A DNA stretch of 9,527 nucleotides from an uncultured Bacilli bacterium (lineage in GTDB: Bacteria > Bacillota_I > Bacilli_A > RF39 > UBA660). Each line of letters begins with the position of its first letter. Position 1 is the stretch's first letter. Made by a program: the position numbers and the translations under genes. The DNA lies in assembly GCA_944332375.1 (NCBI GenBank), contig CALVJU010000132.1, positions 1-9,527 of the forward strand, in the 5' to 3' direction. This document shows positions 1 to 7,098 of this stretch, in pieces. The notes beneath the pieces were generated by a model. The model saw only the letters and a list, made by a program, of their open reading frames with translations. It was not told where the DNA came from and ran no database searches.

Positions 1-3000
1 TTTCTAACGCTACCATTTCTGGAAGTATTTATGCCGGAGGAAATGGAAACACAGCTGTTGTTCATGGCAACACCACATTACAAGTAGAAAACCAAACCGT
101 TGTCGATCAACATGTCTTTGGTGGTGGAAACGCTGCTAATACAGGATTAGAAGAAACCAATCAATCCGTTAGTAAAGTAGATATTGCAGGTGCGACAATT
201 CATGGAAATGTCTATGGAGGAGCAAATACAGCGGTATTATATGGAACAGTAGATTTAAACATCGGTGCATTTGATGATTCATTAATTACTTCACCAATTC
301 GTATTGATGGAACCGTCTTTGGTGGAGGAGAAGCCAACGCCAGTGGAGATCCAAACTATGATTATTCATTTATTAGTGTTACAAAAGGAATCGATATTCA
401 GATTGATGGTGCGAATTATGACGAATTTTATATTAAAGGTTCTATTTTTGGAAGTGGAAATGCATCTAGTACGGAAGGATATAGTTATATCGACATTTCA
501 AATTATGGAACATTTGAAAACTATCAAGAAAATATTTCCATCCAAAGAGCTGATATTGTCACATTAAAAAATTCTGTAATCAAATTAGCAGGAACAACCG
601 ATAGAACAAATGAATTTTCTACAACAGAGTTTAGTATTAGTCGTGTCAAAGAGTTAAAGATTGCGAATGATAGTACTTTATTCTTAGATAATGGTACCAA
701 CTTACTAGAGAAATGGAATAGCTTAAAAATCGATGGTGATCAAGAAGAAAAAGCTACCGTAACGATTGCCGATGATGGAACTGTGACGAAAAATGTCAAT
801 AATCGTGTTTATATGTTAGAAGGAAAAAATATGAACATTGCTACGAATGAAGCAGTGACGAGTTATGGAGAAGTCAGCGGTATGACCTTCTTTGGAATGT
901 ATCAACTTGATCGTAATGATCGTGTTCTTACTGCATTTTATGATAAAAAATATGAAGCGGGAGATACAGTTGCCTCTGGAGAATTCTATGCATTTACTTC
1001 TGGTAGTTATGTATTAGGACTTCATAATACCAATCATGATATTACAAAAGATGGTTTTTATAGTAATTATGAAAATGAAGAGCAAGAAGGTGTTGTCGAG
1101 GTCAAATACATTGAACCAACCCCAAGTGATGCAAGTTATTATATGTGGGTCATTGGAGAAACTGTTACAACTTATGAACTGACTTTAACTGCTTCTAAGT
1201 ATGCAACACTAGGTACTTATGAACTACCTCTCGTGACTTCAGTAGGAGCAAATACTCAATTTGAAATTTTAGGATTTAACTATCAAAATTTGGAAGAAGG
1301 ATTTCAATTAGTAGATCCTGATACCATTGAAAGAGTAAATCAAGATGGTACCGCAGATCAAATCATGGGACTTAGTATGGAAGCTTCTAATAGTGGATTT
1401 GTAACCAAAGGATCGACGAACTTCCGAACAGATGAAGAAAATCCGATGGTAGGAAATACCAATTACCAGGTAGAAAATTCAAGTGCAGTACCAAGTTTTA
1501 TCTTTTATTTATATCATTCTAAAAACTTAACAGAGCAAAAGGAACTAGGAACCGTTGTAATTTCTCTTTTAGAGATCAAACCAATTGATGAGATTAATAA
1601 TGAAGTAACCAGAATTAACATTAATGTTACAATTAATACAGCACTTTACAGTAACAATGAATATGAAGGAGCAATGACCTCTGGAGAAAAATATGATTTA
1701 TTTGCTTCTACACAGACGAATATTACAAATAAGTCTGAATTAAGTGCATATTATTCTCTTTATATGGAAACAGAAAAGCCGTATTATCAAGAGGGATATC
1801 AACATGCATTAGTATCTAATTATGTTCTTCCACTCAATACCAAAATTACAATGATTGATCTTGCCACCACTCCAACGTATTATTATCATGTTATTGATGA
1901 GGAGGATGTTCAAAGAGCAACTACAGAGTATCAACAGTATGGTGAGAGTTCTTATTACTTTAGTGATTTTATTAAAATGGGATCAACTAGTACAGACAAT
2001 AATTATCACGAATGGGAAAACATGCAGAACTATTATGATGAAGATATAGGAATCATACAAGAAGAGTTCATATTTATTGTTGATTTTGGTGATACCAATA
2101 TAGAAGGAGATCAAGTTGGAAACTCATTACTCATTGAGCTAAGAAATGATGATGATCAAACTTTAATCAGTGTTCTAGGAATTCAACATGCGAATCTAAC
2201 TTATAATTTGTATGATAATCAGGAAGCTACGATTGATGTAAATGGTACATTAAGTAGTTCCCAAATTTATATTGGAGATCAAGTGAATTTGGATGTTACA
2301 ACGAATTTTCTTCAATCAAGTGTCAGTGGTGCGAACGTAATGGATACAACTTACTTTGATAAGAGGTTAGGTATTTATATTACAATTTATGATGCACTTG
2401 GAAACCAGTTAAATAACAGTAGTTTATTAGGTCTCAGTTATGAATTAGACGGTATTACGTATTATCCTCGTATGGATGGAAGTATTCGTATTCCATTAGC
2501 AGATAAAGTAGCAAATGTATTTAGTCGTATCAAAGTGAATACAGGGCAAGTCAATTTGGCGACAGGATCTTATATCATGCGGATTGAATCATTTGGTTCT
2601 CCTGATGGAATTTACTTTGGAACAACTCCATCTGACTATGTAGAAATTCCATTCCAGATTATTAATAGTCGATATGGTCTGGATGTATCACTAGATGATA
2701 AACATATGATTATTGATAAAGATACAGGATTTACAAGAGAGAATAATAATGCGATGATCCTACATGTCAAGTATTCGTCTAATTTAGAAAATCCAAACAT
2801 TAGAATAAGCCTACAACGTAGAAATTATGATAATATTTATGATACAGAGTATACAACGGTGAATTTGTTGGATTATGTTTCTAATAATCTAGTAAGTACT
2901 GGTGAAAATGAATATATGCTAGAAGAAAATCCAACCGGAGATATTGATAAATTCCTCTATTTAAAAGAGAATCTAATAAGCGGAACTTATAAAATTGTAT

Positions 3001-3062
3001 TAAAGTTATATGATGGAGATACTTATATAGGAGATTGTATGGAATATGTCATAATAAAATAG
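1..3062 (+). CDS. Large surface/adhesin-like protein, 3' part (5' end outside window)
   Basis: The frame is open from base 3 (residue n begins at nt 3n) to a TAG at 3060-3062, giving 1019 visible residues. The protein therefore starts upstream of the window. A GTG at 783 lies mid-frame with no ribosome-binding site and is not a start. Residues about 5-155 hold five degenerate repeats ending in V/I-Y/F-G-G-G-N, typical of beta-helix-like regions of bacterial surface proteins. The rest is rich in Thr, Asn, Tyr and Asp with alternating beta-type patterns, for example around residues 375-410 and 510-545. Almost no cysteine is present; one lies near the C-terminus. No LPXTG sorting signal, C-terminal membrane segment or SLH-like motif is visible, so anchoring is unexplained. 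The stop codon overlaps the Shine-Dalgarno of the next ORF, suggesting co-transcription. Extracellular location and adhesion are inferred from composition; I do not recognise a specific family. Confidence 0.88.
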   Translation, partial: SNATISGSIYAGGNGNTAVVHGNTTLQVENQTVVDQHVFGGGNAANTGLEETNQSVSKVDIAGATIHGNVYGGANTAVLYGTVDLNIGAFDDSLITSPIRIDGTVFGGGEANASGDPNYDYSFISVTKGIDIQIDGANYDEFYIKGSIFGSGNASSTEGYSYIDISNYGTFENYQENISIQRADIVTLKNSVIKLAGTTDRTNEFSTTEFSISRVKELKIANDSTLFLDNGTNLLEKWNSLKIDGDQEEKATVTIADDGTVTKNVNNRVYMLEGKNMNIATNEAVTSYGEVSGMTFFGMYQLDRNDRVLTAFYDKKYEAGDTVASGEFYAFTSGSYVLGLHNTNHDITKDGFYSNYENEEQEGVVEVKYIEPTPSDASYYMWVIGETVTTYELTLTASKYATLGTYELPLVTSVGANTQFEILGFNYQNLEEGFQLVDPDTIERVNQDGTADQIMGLSMEASNSGFVTKGSTNFRTDEENPMVGNTNYQVENSSAVPSFIFYLYHSKNLTEQKELGTVVISLLEIKPIDEINNEVTRININVTINTALYSNNEYEGAMTSGEKYDLFASTQTNITNKSELSAYYSLYMETEKPYYQEGYQHALVSNYVLPLNTKITMIDLATTPTYYYHVIDEEDVQRATTEYQQYGESSYYFSDFIKMGSTSTDNNYHEWENMQNYYDEDIGIIQEEFIFIVDFGDTNIEGDQVGNSLLIELRNDDDQTLISVLGIQHANLTYNLYDNQEATIDVNGTLSSSQIYIGDQVNLDVTTNFLQSSVSGANVMDTTYFDKRLGIYITIYDALGNQLNNSSLLGLSYELDGITYYPRMDGSIRIPLADKVANVFSRIKVNTGQVNLATGSYIMRIESFGSPDGIYFGTTPSDYVEIPFQIINSRYGLDVSLDDKHMIIDKDTGFTRENNNAMILHVKYSSNLENPNIRISLQRRNYDNIYDTEYTTVNLLDYVSNNLVSTGENEYMLEENPTGDIDKFLYLKENLISGTYKIVLKLYDGDTYIGDCMEYVIIK
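15..470 (+). repeat. Five degenerate GGGN beta-helix-like protein repeats
   Basis: Five in-frame copies of a motif close to I-x-G-[S/N/T]-[V/I]-[Y/F]-G-G-G-N-A are visible. The aromatic residue codons are at 30, 117, 213, 318 and 447, so spacing grows from 29 to 32, 35 and 43 residues. Variants are YAGGN, FGGGN, YGGAN, FGGGE and FGSGN. The copies are conserved as protein, not as DNA, which points to an old repeat under structural constraint. The array probably continues upstream of the window. Confidence 0.75.
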
Positions 3063-3067
3063 GAGGT
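3061..3067 (+). promoter_or_regulatory. Strong Shine-Dalgarno overlapping upstream stop
   Basis: AGGAGGT at 3061-3067 is a near-perfect anti-16S match and includes the last two bases of the TAG stop of the surface protein. It sits 3 nt before the ATG at 3071. Spacing is short, but this is the only strong site near the 40-codon ORF and the 515-residue ORF. It therefore supports translation starting at 3071, with the longer downstream gene translated by coupling. Confidence 0.65.
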
Positions 3068-3070
3068 CTT

Positions 3071-3193
3071 ATGAAAGTAGAAACAGTAGATACAAAAGAA
3101 TTAATTGCTTGTTATGAGTTGATTTTAGATTACTTAAAACAGTTAGAGACAAAGAAGAAAGAAGTGGAAAAAAACGATGAAGGAAAAAATTAG
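3071..3193 (+). CDS. Small helical protein, 40 aa, overlapping the coiled-coil gene
   Basis: An ATG follows AGGAGGT directly, and the frame runs 40 codons to TAG at 3191-3193. The peptide is charged and predicted helical: it begins MKVETVDTKELIACYELILD and ends in a Lys/Glu-rich tail. It has no membrane segment and no recognised domain. It overlaps the 515-residue ORF by 17 nt, in a different frame. Three readings are possible. It may be a genuine small protein, or a translated leader that couples ribosomes onto the weakly initiated downstream gene. It may instead be the original N-terminus of the downstream protein, split by an indel in the A7 run at 3168-3174. Removing one A there would fuse the two frames into one ORF of about 553 residues. 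Translation is likely given the ribosome-binding site; function is unknown. Confidence 0.55.
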   Translation: MKVETVDTKELIACYELILDYLKQLETKKKEVEKNDEGKN

Positions 3194-4724
3194 TACTGAA
3201 ATTAATTTGAGTAAAGAAGTCTTTCAAAGTCTTCCCACCAATAATAGTAAGAATCGAAAGAAATTTCTGACTGAAATTGAAAAAGAAATCGCTCATTATC
3301 AAGAAGAATTAAATGAAATTTATCAAGAATTAGAAAATAGAGTAAAACCATATCAAGAATTAGAAGAAAGTCATTATGATGACTATGAAAGTGTATTTAT
3401 AGAACTTTCCAAAGCAATGTCATATACAAACAATCTCTCAACCGCTTATGAGAAATTAAAATTAGATAAAAATATTTATTATTTATCTCACAATCAAGTC
3501 AATAATCTAAAACAGATTAATCAAAATTTAAGAAGGATGATTGCAGTCTTTCACAAAGCAGGGATCCCATTGGAAAGCAAAGACTTTGGATATACAAAAT
3601 TTGTTCAATGGTATATGGAGTTCTTTTTTTCCAAATCGGCTTCAGATCACAGTGCAGTAGAAAAGAAATTTGAAGAAATCTATTGGAAAGATCCTCATCT
3701 CATCTTAGAATTAGAATTAAACATGAGACACTTATATGTAAAACATCAAAAACAGTTAGAAAAATATGTAACTAAAGTGACACATGAATTATTATCTCAC
3801 TTTGAAAAAGGAGAGAAAAACTTAATTGATGATTATGCATTTTTAAGAAGAAAACTAGAAAAGACAAAACTAGAGGATAAAAACAATTTATTATATCGCT
3901 TTACAAAAGGAGAATATCACGTAGAAGATTATTCTATGGATAAAATGGACTCCTTACTAACTACTTACTTTGGGGAGAGCAGAAATAATAAAAGTGATGA
4001 AGAAATTATGCAGGATACCATCAAATTACTTCATTCGTTGGAAGAATATCAGAAGTGTTTAAAATATGATTCTTTTATTCAAAAGATGAAAAAATTATAT
4101 CAAGATCCACAAGAAAAAGATGCTTTTTCTAAACAGATGAAGAAAATTCAAGAGTTGGAAAAGAAATTATTTAAGTTAAACAAAAAGTCGACTCATTCGG
4201 CAACAAAAACAAAAGTAGATGAGTTAGAACCAGAAATTAATCAAGTGATTCAAGAAATTCACGAACAATATCAAGAAATAGATCACTTGATGTTCCAATA
4301 TGTTTTAAAAAAGAACATGAAAGATAATTCTACGATCTTTAAAGCATTTTTGTTATTGAATCAGTATTATAGTTTCTTTGCAGATGCTTGTTTAGAAAAA
4401 AATGCTCAATTGACCTTTCAAGAAATAGATCAACAACAAAAAGAATTTGCTTATTTTATTTTAGATCCAGATAATACAATGATAAATAATATCACTTTGG
4501 TAGATTCATTAAAAATAAGTGATGTTGTAATATCTAATTATCGATTATTAGGGGTACAGATGACAGAAGCAATGTTAGAACCTGCTAATTTAGACAATTG
4601 TATGAGTGATTTACGAAAATTGATTATTTATTATCAGTTGAAGAATATGAATATATCACTTGAAACATTAGATAATAACAACAAAATATTAAAGATGATG
4701 GAAAATCATCAGAAAGCGATTTAA
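3177..4724 (+). CDS. Cytosolic coiled-coil protein of unknown function, 515 aa
   Basis: The ORF starts at ATG 3177, inside the 40-codon ORF, and ends with TAA. Only a weak Shine-Dalgarno (GAAGTGGAA, 3161-3169) precedes it, so initiation probably depends on translational coupling. The product is highly charged, rich in Lys, Glu, Gln, Leu and Tyr, and has no signal peptide or membrane segment. Heptad-like helical stretches are visible at about residues 25-65, 310-345 and 350-375. The C-terminal 100 residues look globular and helical, with few charged runs. I recognise no catalytic motif, nucleotide-binding loop or DNA-binding motif. Its position between a surface protein gene and a SipW/TasA-like module suggests a cytosolic scaffold or accessory role for the exported system, but that rests on context alone. 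If the upstream A-run indel reading is correct, this ORF would be the C-terminal 515 residues of a slightly longer protein. Confidence 0.88.
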   Translation: MKEKISTEINLSKEVFQSLPTNNSKNRKKFLTEIEKEIAHYQEELNEIYQELENRVKPYQELEESHYDDYESVFIELSKAMSYTNNLSTAYEKLKLDKNIYYLSHNQVNNLKQINQNLRRMIAVFHKAGIPLESKDFGYTKFVQWYMEFFFSKSASDHSAVEKKFEEIYWKDPHLILELELNMRHLYVKHQKQLEKYVTKVTHELLSHFEKGEKNLIDDYAFLRRKLEKTKLEDKNNLLYRFTKGEYHVEDYSMDKMDSLLTTYFGESRNNKSDEEIMQDTIKLLHSLEEYQKCLKYDSFIQKMKKLYQDPQEKDAFSKQMKKIQELEKKLFKLNKKSTHSATKTKVDELEPEINQVIQEIHEQYQEIDHLMFQYVLKKNMKDNSTIFKAFLLLNQYYSFFADACLEKNAQLTFQEIDQQQKEFAYFILDPDNTMINNITLVDSLKISDVVISNYRLLGVQMTEAMLEPANLDNCMSDLRKLIIYYQLKNMNISLETLDNNNKILKMMENHQKAI

Positions 4725-4736
4725 AAATTGAAAAAA

Positions 4737-4747
4737 TATGATAAAAT
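4737..4747 (+). promoter_or_regulatory. Candidate extended -10 promoter for the secretion module
   Basis: TATGATAAAAT in the 43-nt gap before the ATG at 4768 fits an extended -10 box (TGn followed by TAAAAT at 4742-4747). The best upstream -35 candidate, TTTAAA at 4721-4726, is weak and only 15 nt away. The TTGAAA at 4728 is too close to act as a -35. A sigma-A type start about 15 nt before the gene is plausible but unproven. The upstream operon may also read through, since no terminator is seen. Confidence 0.42.
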
Positions 4748-4767
4748 GAACATAAAGGAGTAGGAAT

Positions 4768-5298
4768 ATGAAGAAAGTTTTAAAAGTTATTTTAGGAATC
4801 ATTGGAGTATGTTATTTTGCAGTAATCATACTTGTAACTGCTTGTTTACTTTGTTACAACAAATATAAGGTAACAGAAATGTTTGGTTATAGTTTTATTT
4901 TAATTGATGAAAATTCAGATATGTACGAGGATGGAGATTTGGTACTTTTCAAAAAGAATGAATTAAATGAAATTGCAGTAAATGACCAAATATTCTTTTA
5001 TGAAGTTACCAATGGAATTCCTCAAATTCGTTATGGAACAGTAACAAATGTAACATCAGTGACAACAGAAGAAAGTACATTTACGATTAATAATAGCCAT
5101 GATATTTCTAGTGAAAGTTTGATTGGAAAAACAGAAACAGCAAAGAAATATGCAGGACTTGGACAAGTATTGTCAGTATTAGAATCTCGTTTTGGTTTTC
5201 TAATTTTAGTCATTTTGCCAACACTCATATTATTCTTATATGAACTTTATCGTGTGATTATTGAGATTAAGACACCAATTGAAGAAGATGAGGAATGA
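4768..5298 (+). CDS. Degenerate SipW-like signal-peptidase homologue, probable pseudoenzyme
   Basis: ATG 4768 follows AAGGAG (4755-4760) with ideal spacing. The 176-residue protein has an N-terminal membrane segment (about 5-30) and a C-terminal one (about 143-165), the same topology as the intact SipW-like protein encoded 590 bp downstream. Between them it keeps the S26-family outline: Y-S-F at 41-43, then ENSDM, then D-G-D-L-V-L-F at 55-61, and a late I-G-K at 119-121. Aligned with the intact paralogue, Ser50 matches the nucleophile, but the following Met-x-Pro is lost to a two-residue deletion. The T-H-R segment that carries the catalytic His is replaced by Y-G-T (89-91), and the G-D-A-N segment by N-S-H-D (109-112). 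It is therefore probably inactive in proteolysis. The gene itself is intact, has a good ribosome-binding site and overlaps the next gene by 4 nt, so it is not a decaying pseudogene. A substrate-handling or regulatory membrane role is inferred. Confidence 0.82.
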   Translation: MKKVLKVILGIIGVCYFAVIILVTACLLCYNKYKVTEMFGYSFILIDENSDMYEDGDLVLFKKNELNEIAVNDQIFFYEVTNGIPQIRYGTVTNVTSVTTEESTFTINNSHDISSESLIGKTETAKKYAGLGQVLSVLESRFGFLILVILPTLILFLYELYRVIIEIKTPIEEDEE

Positions 5299-5867
5299 AA
5301 AAAGTACTCATCTTCCTTACTGTCTTATTTTTCGGTCTCACGATAGTGCAAATTATGACGAGTTTTGGTGTTTTTGAAACAAAAGTAACTGAGGAAAGTG
5401 ATTTAGATATCGCAAAATGGCACATATTGGTAAACGATTATGATATGAATGCAGAAGATCATACGTTTTATATTGATCAAATTTCATATACAGATCGTTT
5501 TGGAAATCCGACAAATCAGTTTGCTCCTGGTTGTACAGGAACATTTGACTTGATTATTGATCCAACAGATACAGAAGTTTCGTTTACATATCAATTAAAA
5601 ATTGATATGAGTGAAAATCAACTAGAACAAATTACAGTAGATCAAGTGCTTGGCTTGAATGGAATTCAATTGACACAAATCGAGGATACCTACAGTCGTA
5701 CTATGACATTGAATGAGATTGAAGAGGGAAAAAGAGATACCATTCGAGTGATTTTTCATTGGCAATGGGATGAACAATATAATGAGAGTGATTCAACTTT
5801 AGGAATGGACCCTGATAGTACATTTACCATTCCCATTACAATTCATTTTCAACAGTATATTGGATAG
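5295..5867 (+). CDS. TasA/CalY-like exported protein 1 (putative SipW substrate)
   Basis: This ORF overlaps the preceding gene in ATGA (5295-5298), which implies translational coupling. The 190-residue product has a short basic start, a hydrophobic segment at about 4-26 and then G-V-F-E (25-28), resembling the A-x-F junction where SipW cleaves TasA. The mature part starts with an acidic stretch and D-I-A-K-W-H-I-L-V-N (38-47), a strand pattern I associate with SipW-dependent TasA/camelysin-type proteins. P-G-C-T-G-T-F-D-L-I-I-D-P (78-90) and V-S-F-T-Y (95-99) fit the jelly-roll-like beta core of that group. One cysteine (Cys80) is present. It is shorter than B. subtilis TasA (261 residues) and has no sorting motif. 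It is probably a secreted fibre or matrix subunit, or an accessory one. Its tight pairing with the degenerate peptidase suggests the two proteins work together. Family placement is from pattern recognition, not a search. Confidence 0.82.
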   Translation: MKKVLIFLTVLFFGLTIVQIMTSFGVFETKVTEESDLDIAKWHILVNDYDMNAEDHTFYIDQISYTDRFGNPTNQFAPGCTGTFDLIIDPTDTEVSFTYQLKIDMSENQLEQITVDQVLGLNGIQLTQIEDTYSRTMTLNEIEEGKRDTIRVIFHWQWDEQYNESDSTLGMDPDSTFTIPITIHFQQYIG

Positions 5868-5888
5868 AGTAAAAAGTGTGGTGATCAT

Positions 5889-6461
5889 ATGAAACAAGAA
5901 ATGATTTATAAAATTGCTAAAATAGTTGGGAATGTTTTATTCGCAATACTAGGGGTTATTTTAGTTTTTTGTTTATATACATTTATTAGTATTCAAGTAT
6001 TATCACACAAATATGTTAACTTTTTCTCATATACATTTTTTCAAATTGGTAGTAATAGTATGGCCCCTGCCATTACAACCAATGATTTGATTATTGTAAA
6101 ATTAACAGATGATATTCAAGAGGGAGACATTATTACTTATGAAGATGGAGATGACTTTGTAACCCATCGTGTTATTTCTGTCAATGATTCTGGATATATT
6201 GCTAAAGGGGATGCAAATAATGCAGAAGACCAAGCAATATTAAAAGACCAAGTGATAGGAAAAGTAGTAAAAATATTACCAAATTATGGTGTTTGGTTTA
6301 AAGTTATTACGACACCAAAGATCATTGCTATGGTATGTGTTACTTTATTCTTGTTTTCATTAGCGTTCTCATATACAGGGAAAAAGCATTTATCTAAGGA
6401 TGATGATTTTGGTATTTATTACTCTGGAATTAAAATGAAGAAGGATGATGGAAATGATTGA
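5889..6461 (+). CDS. sipW: SipW-type (ER-type) signal peptidase I
   Basis: This is a membrane-bound S26B signal peptidase that removes signal peptides outside the membrane. The 190-residue length equals that of B. subtilis SipW. One membrane segment lies at about 13-38 and a second at about 139-161. The catalytic signature is complete: G-S-N-S-M-A-P (54-60) with nucleophile Ser57, V-T-H-R-V-I (91-96) with His93 in place of the Lys of ordinary bacterial peptidases, and K-G-D-A-N-N (106-111) with Asp108. His instead of Lys marks the archaeal/ER/SipW branch. Translation starts at ATG 5889 after a modest GGTGAT (5880-5885); the upstream gap is 21 nt. The 3' end overlaps the next gene by a few bases. 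The three neighbouring exported proteins with A/G-x-F junctions are the obvious substrates, as SipW serves TasA and TapA in B. subtilis. The symbol denotes family, not proven orthology. Confidence 0.93.
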   Translation: MKQEMIYKIAKIVGNVLFAILGVILVFCLYTFISIQVLSHKYVNFFSYTFFQIGSNSMAPAITTNDLIIVKLTDDIQEGDIITYEDGDDFVTHRVISVNDSGYIAKGDANNAEDQAILKDQVIGKVVKILPNYGVWFKVITTPKIIAMVCVTLFLFSLAFSYTGKKHLSKDDDFGIYYSGIKMKKDDGND

Positions 6462-7011
6462 TAAGAAAAAATTTATTTCTTTTAATCGAATTACCATTGC
6501 AGTCATTGCTATTTTCATTTTATTAAGTATTACTAGAGTTGCTATGGCTAGATTTGAATCCAATGGAGATGGAGTTGCGGTTGGAGAAATTGCATTCTAT
6601 ATCATAAATCCTACGACAGAAACACAAAGTTTAAAAATGTTTGATGTAAAGCCAGATGGGAATGATTATATTTTTAATATTGATGTATCTAATTTCAGCG
6701 AAGATGGAACTGTAAGTGAAGTGGACTTAGAGTATCAATTAGAACTCATTACAACAACCAATATTCCAGTAGAATACAAAATATATTTAAATAATAGTGA
6801 AACCAATGATTTTAATAATAAAGAAATTTTTCAAGATGAAGATGGAATGTATTTCTTTCGTTTTCAAACTCCAGCACAGAACTTTCAACAAACTGTTGAG
6901 AAAACTGACCATTATCAACTAGTTGTTACATTTCCATCTAGTTACAATGAAGAAGCATATCAAGATTTGATTGATAGTGTGGAAGTAGTGATCAATACAC
7001 AACAAGTGTAA
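6454..7011 (+). CDS. TasA/CalY-like exported protein 2 (putative SipW substrate)
   Basis: The frame also offers ATGs at 6445 and 6448. I prefer 6454 because AGGA at 6442-6445 lies 8 nt upstream, and the protein then begins M-I-D-K-K-K. This gives 185 residues and an 8-nt overlap with the sipW-like gene. A hydrophobic segment at about 13-31 ends in A-M-A (30-32), followed by R-F-E-S-N-G-D-G. That is the same small residue, x, Phe arrangement as in the other two exported proteins. The mature part is acidic, free of cysteine and rich in beta-type alternation, for example around 60-72 and 82-105. No anchor motif follows. In camelysin/TasA-type systems such proteins are cleaved by SipW and assemble or act outside the cell. 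Here a subunit or an assembly factor is equally possible. I recognise no closer family. Confidence 0.8.
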   Translation: MIDKKKFISFNRITIAVIAIFILLSITRVAMARFESNGDGVAVGEIAFYIINPTTETQSLKMFDVKPDGNDYIFNIDVSNFSEDGTVSEVDLEYQLELITTTNIPVEYKIYLNNSETNDFNNKEIFQDEDGMYFFRFQTPAQNFQQTVEKTDHYQLVVTFPSSYNEEAYQDLIDSVEVVINTQQV

Positions 7012-7037
7012 AATTATAAAAAAAATGACGAAATATG

Positions 7038-7067
7038 TTGCGGTGTGGAAAACACTTATGATAGAAT
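7038..7067 (+). promoter_or_regulatory. Candidate sigma-A promoter for exported protein 3
   Basis: TTGCGG (7038-7043) and TAGAAT (7062-7067) are 18 nt apart, and TATGA immediately precedes the -10, making it an extended -10 element. They lie in the 87-nt gap after the second exported protein and 31 nt before the ATG at 7099. A short GTGT/ACAC inverted repeat (7044-7054) sits in the spacer and could be an operator half-site, although four base pairs can arise by chance. An own promoter would let this gene be expressed above the rest of the module. Confidence 0.55.
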
Positions 7068-7082
7068 AATGATAGTTAGAAT

Positions 7083-7090
7083 AGGTAGGG
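7083..7090 (+). promoter_or_regulatory. Shine-Dalgarno fixing the start at 7099
   Basis: AGGTAGGG at 7083-7090 lies 8 nt before ATG 7099. The same frame is open back to an ATG at 7045, but that start has no comparable site, lies inside the predicted promoter, and would place 18 residues before the Lys-rich signal start. Confidence 0.6.
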
Positions 7091-7098
7091 ATGTGTAT

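Noticed and set aside
304..567. 87-codon ORF in another frame
   Set aside because: Lies wholly inside the surface-protein coding frame and encodes no recognisable protein.
783..3062. Separate 759-residue protein starting at GTG 783
   Set aside because: The frame is open back to base 3 with the same style of sequence and no ribosome-binding site at 783; it is part of one longer protein.
3169..3175. A-AAA-AAC heptamer as a -1 programmed frameshift site linking the 40-codon and 515-codon ORFs
   Set aside because: It is in the correct register, but a -1 slip meets a TGA at 3178 at once. Joining the ORFs needs a +1 shift or a one-base indel.
3069..3302. Minus-strand ORF (also those at 5031-5228, 5353-5544, 6919-7128, 8369-8632)
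   Set aside because: All are antisense shadows of well-supported plus-strand genes, without start signals or recognisable products.
4694..4710. GATGAT/ATCATC hairpin near the end of the coiled-coil gene as a terminator
   Set aside because: Only a 6-bp stem inside the coding region and no T-run follows it.
4728..4747. TTGAAA as the -35 paired with TAAAAT
   Set aside because: Spacing is 8 nt, far too short for sigma-A; only the extended -10 was kept.
7045..7098. Upstream ATG extending exported protein 3 by 18 residues
   Set aside because: No ribosome-binding site, overlaps the predicted promoter -10, and would put non-signal sequence before the Lys-rich signal start.
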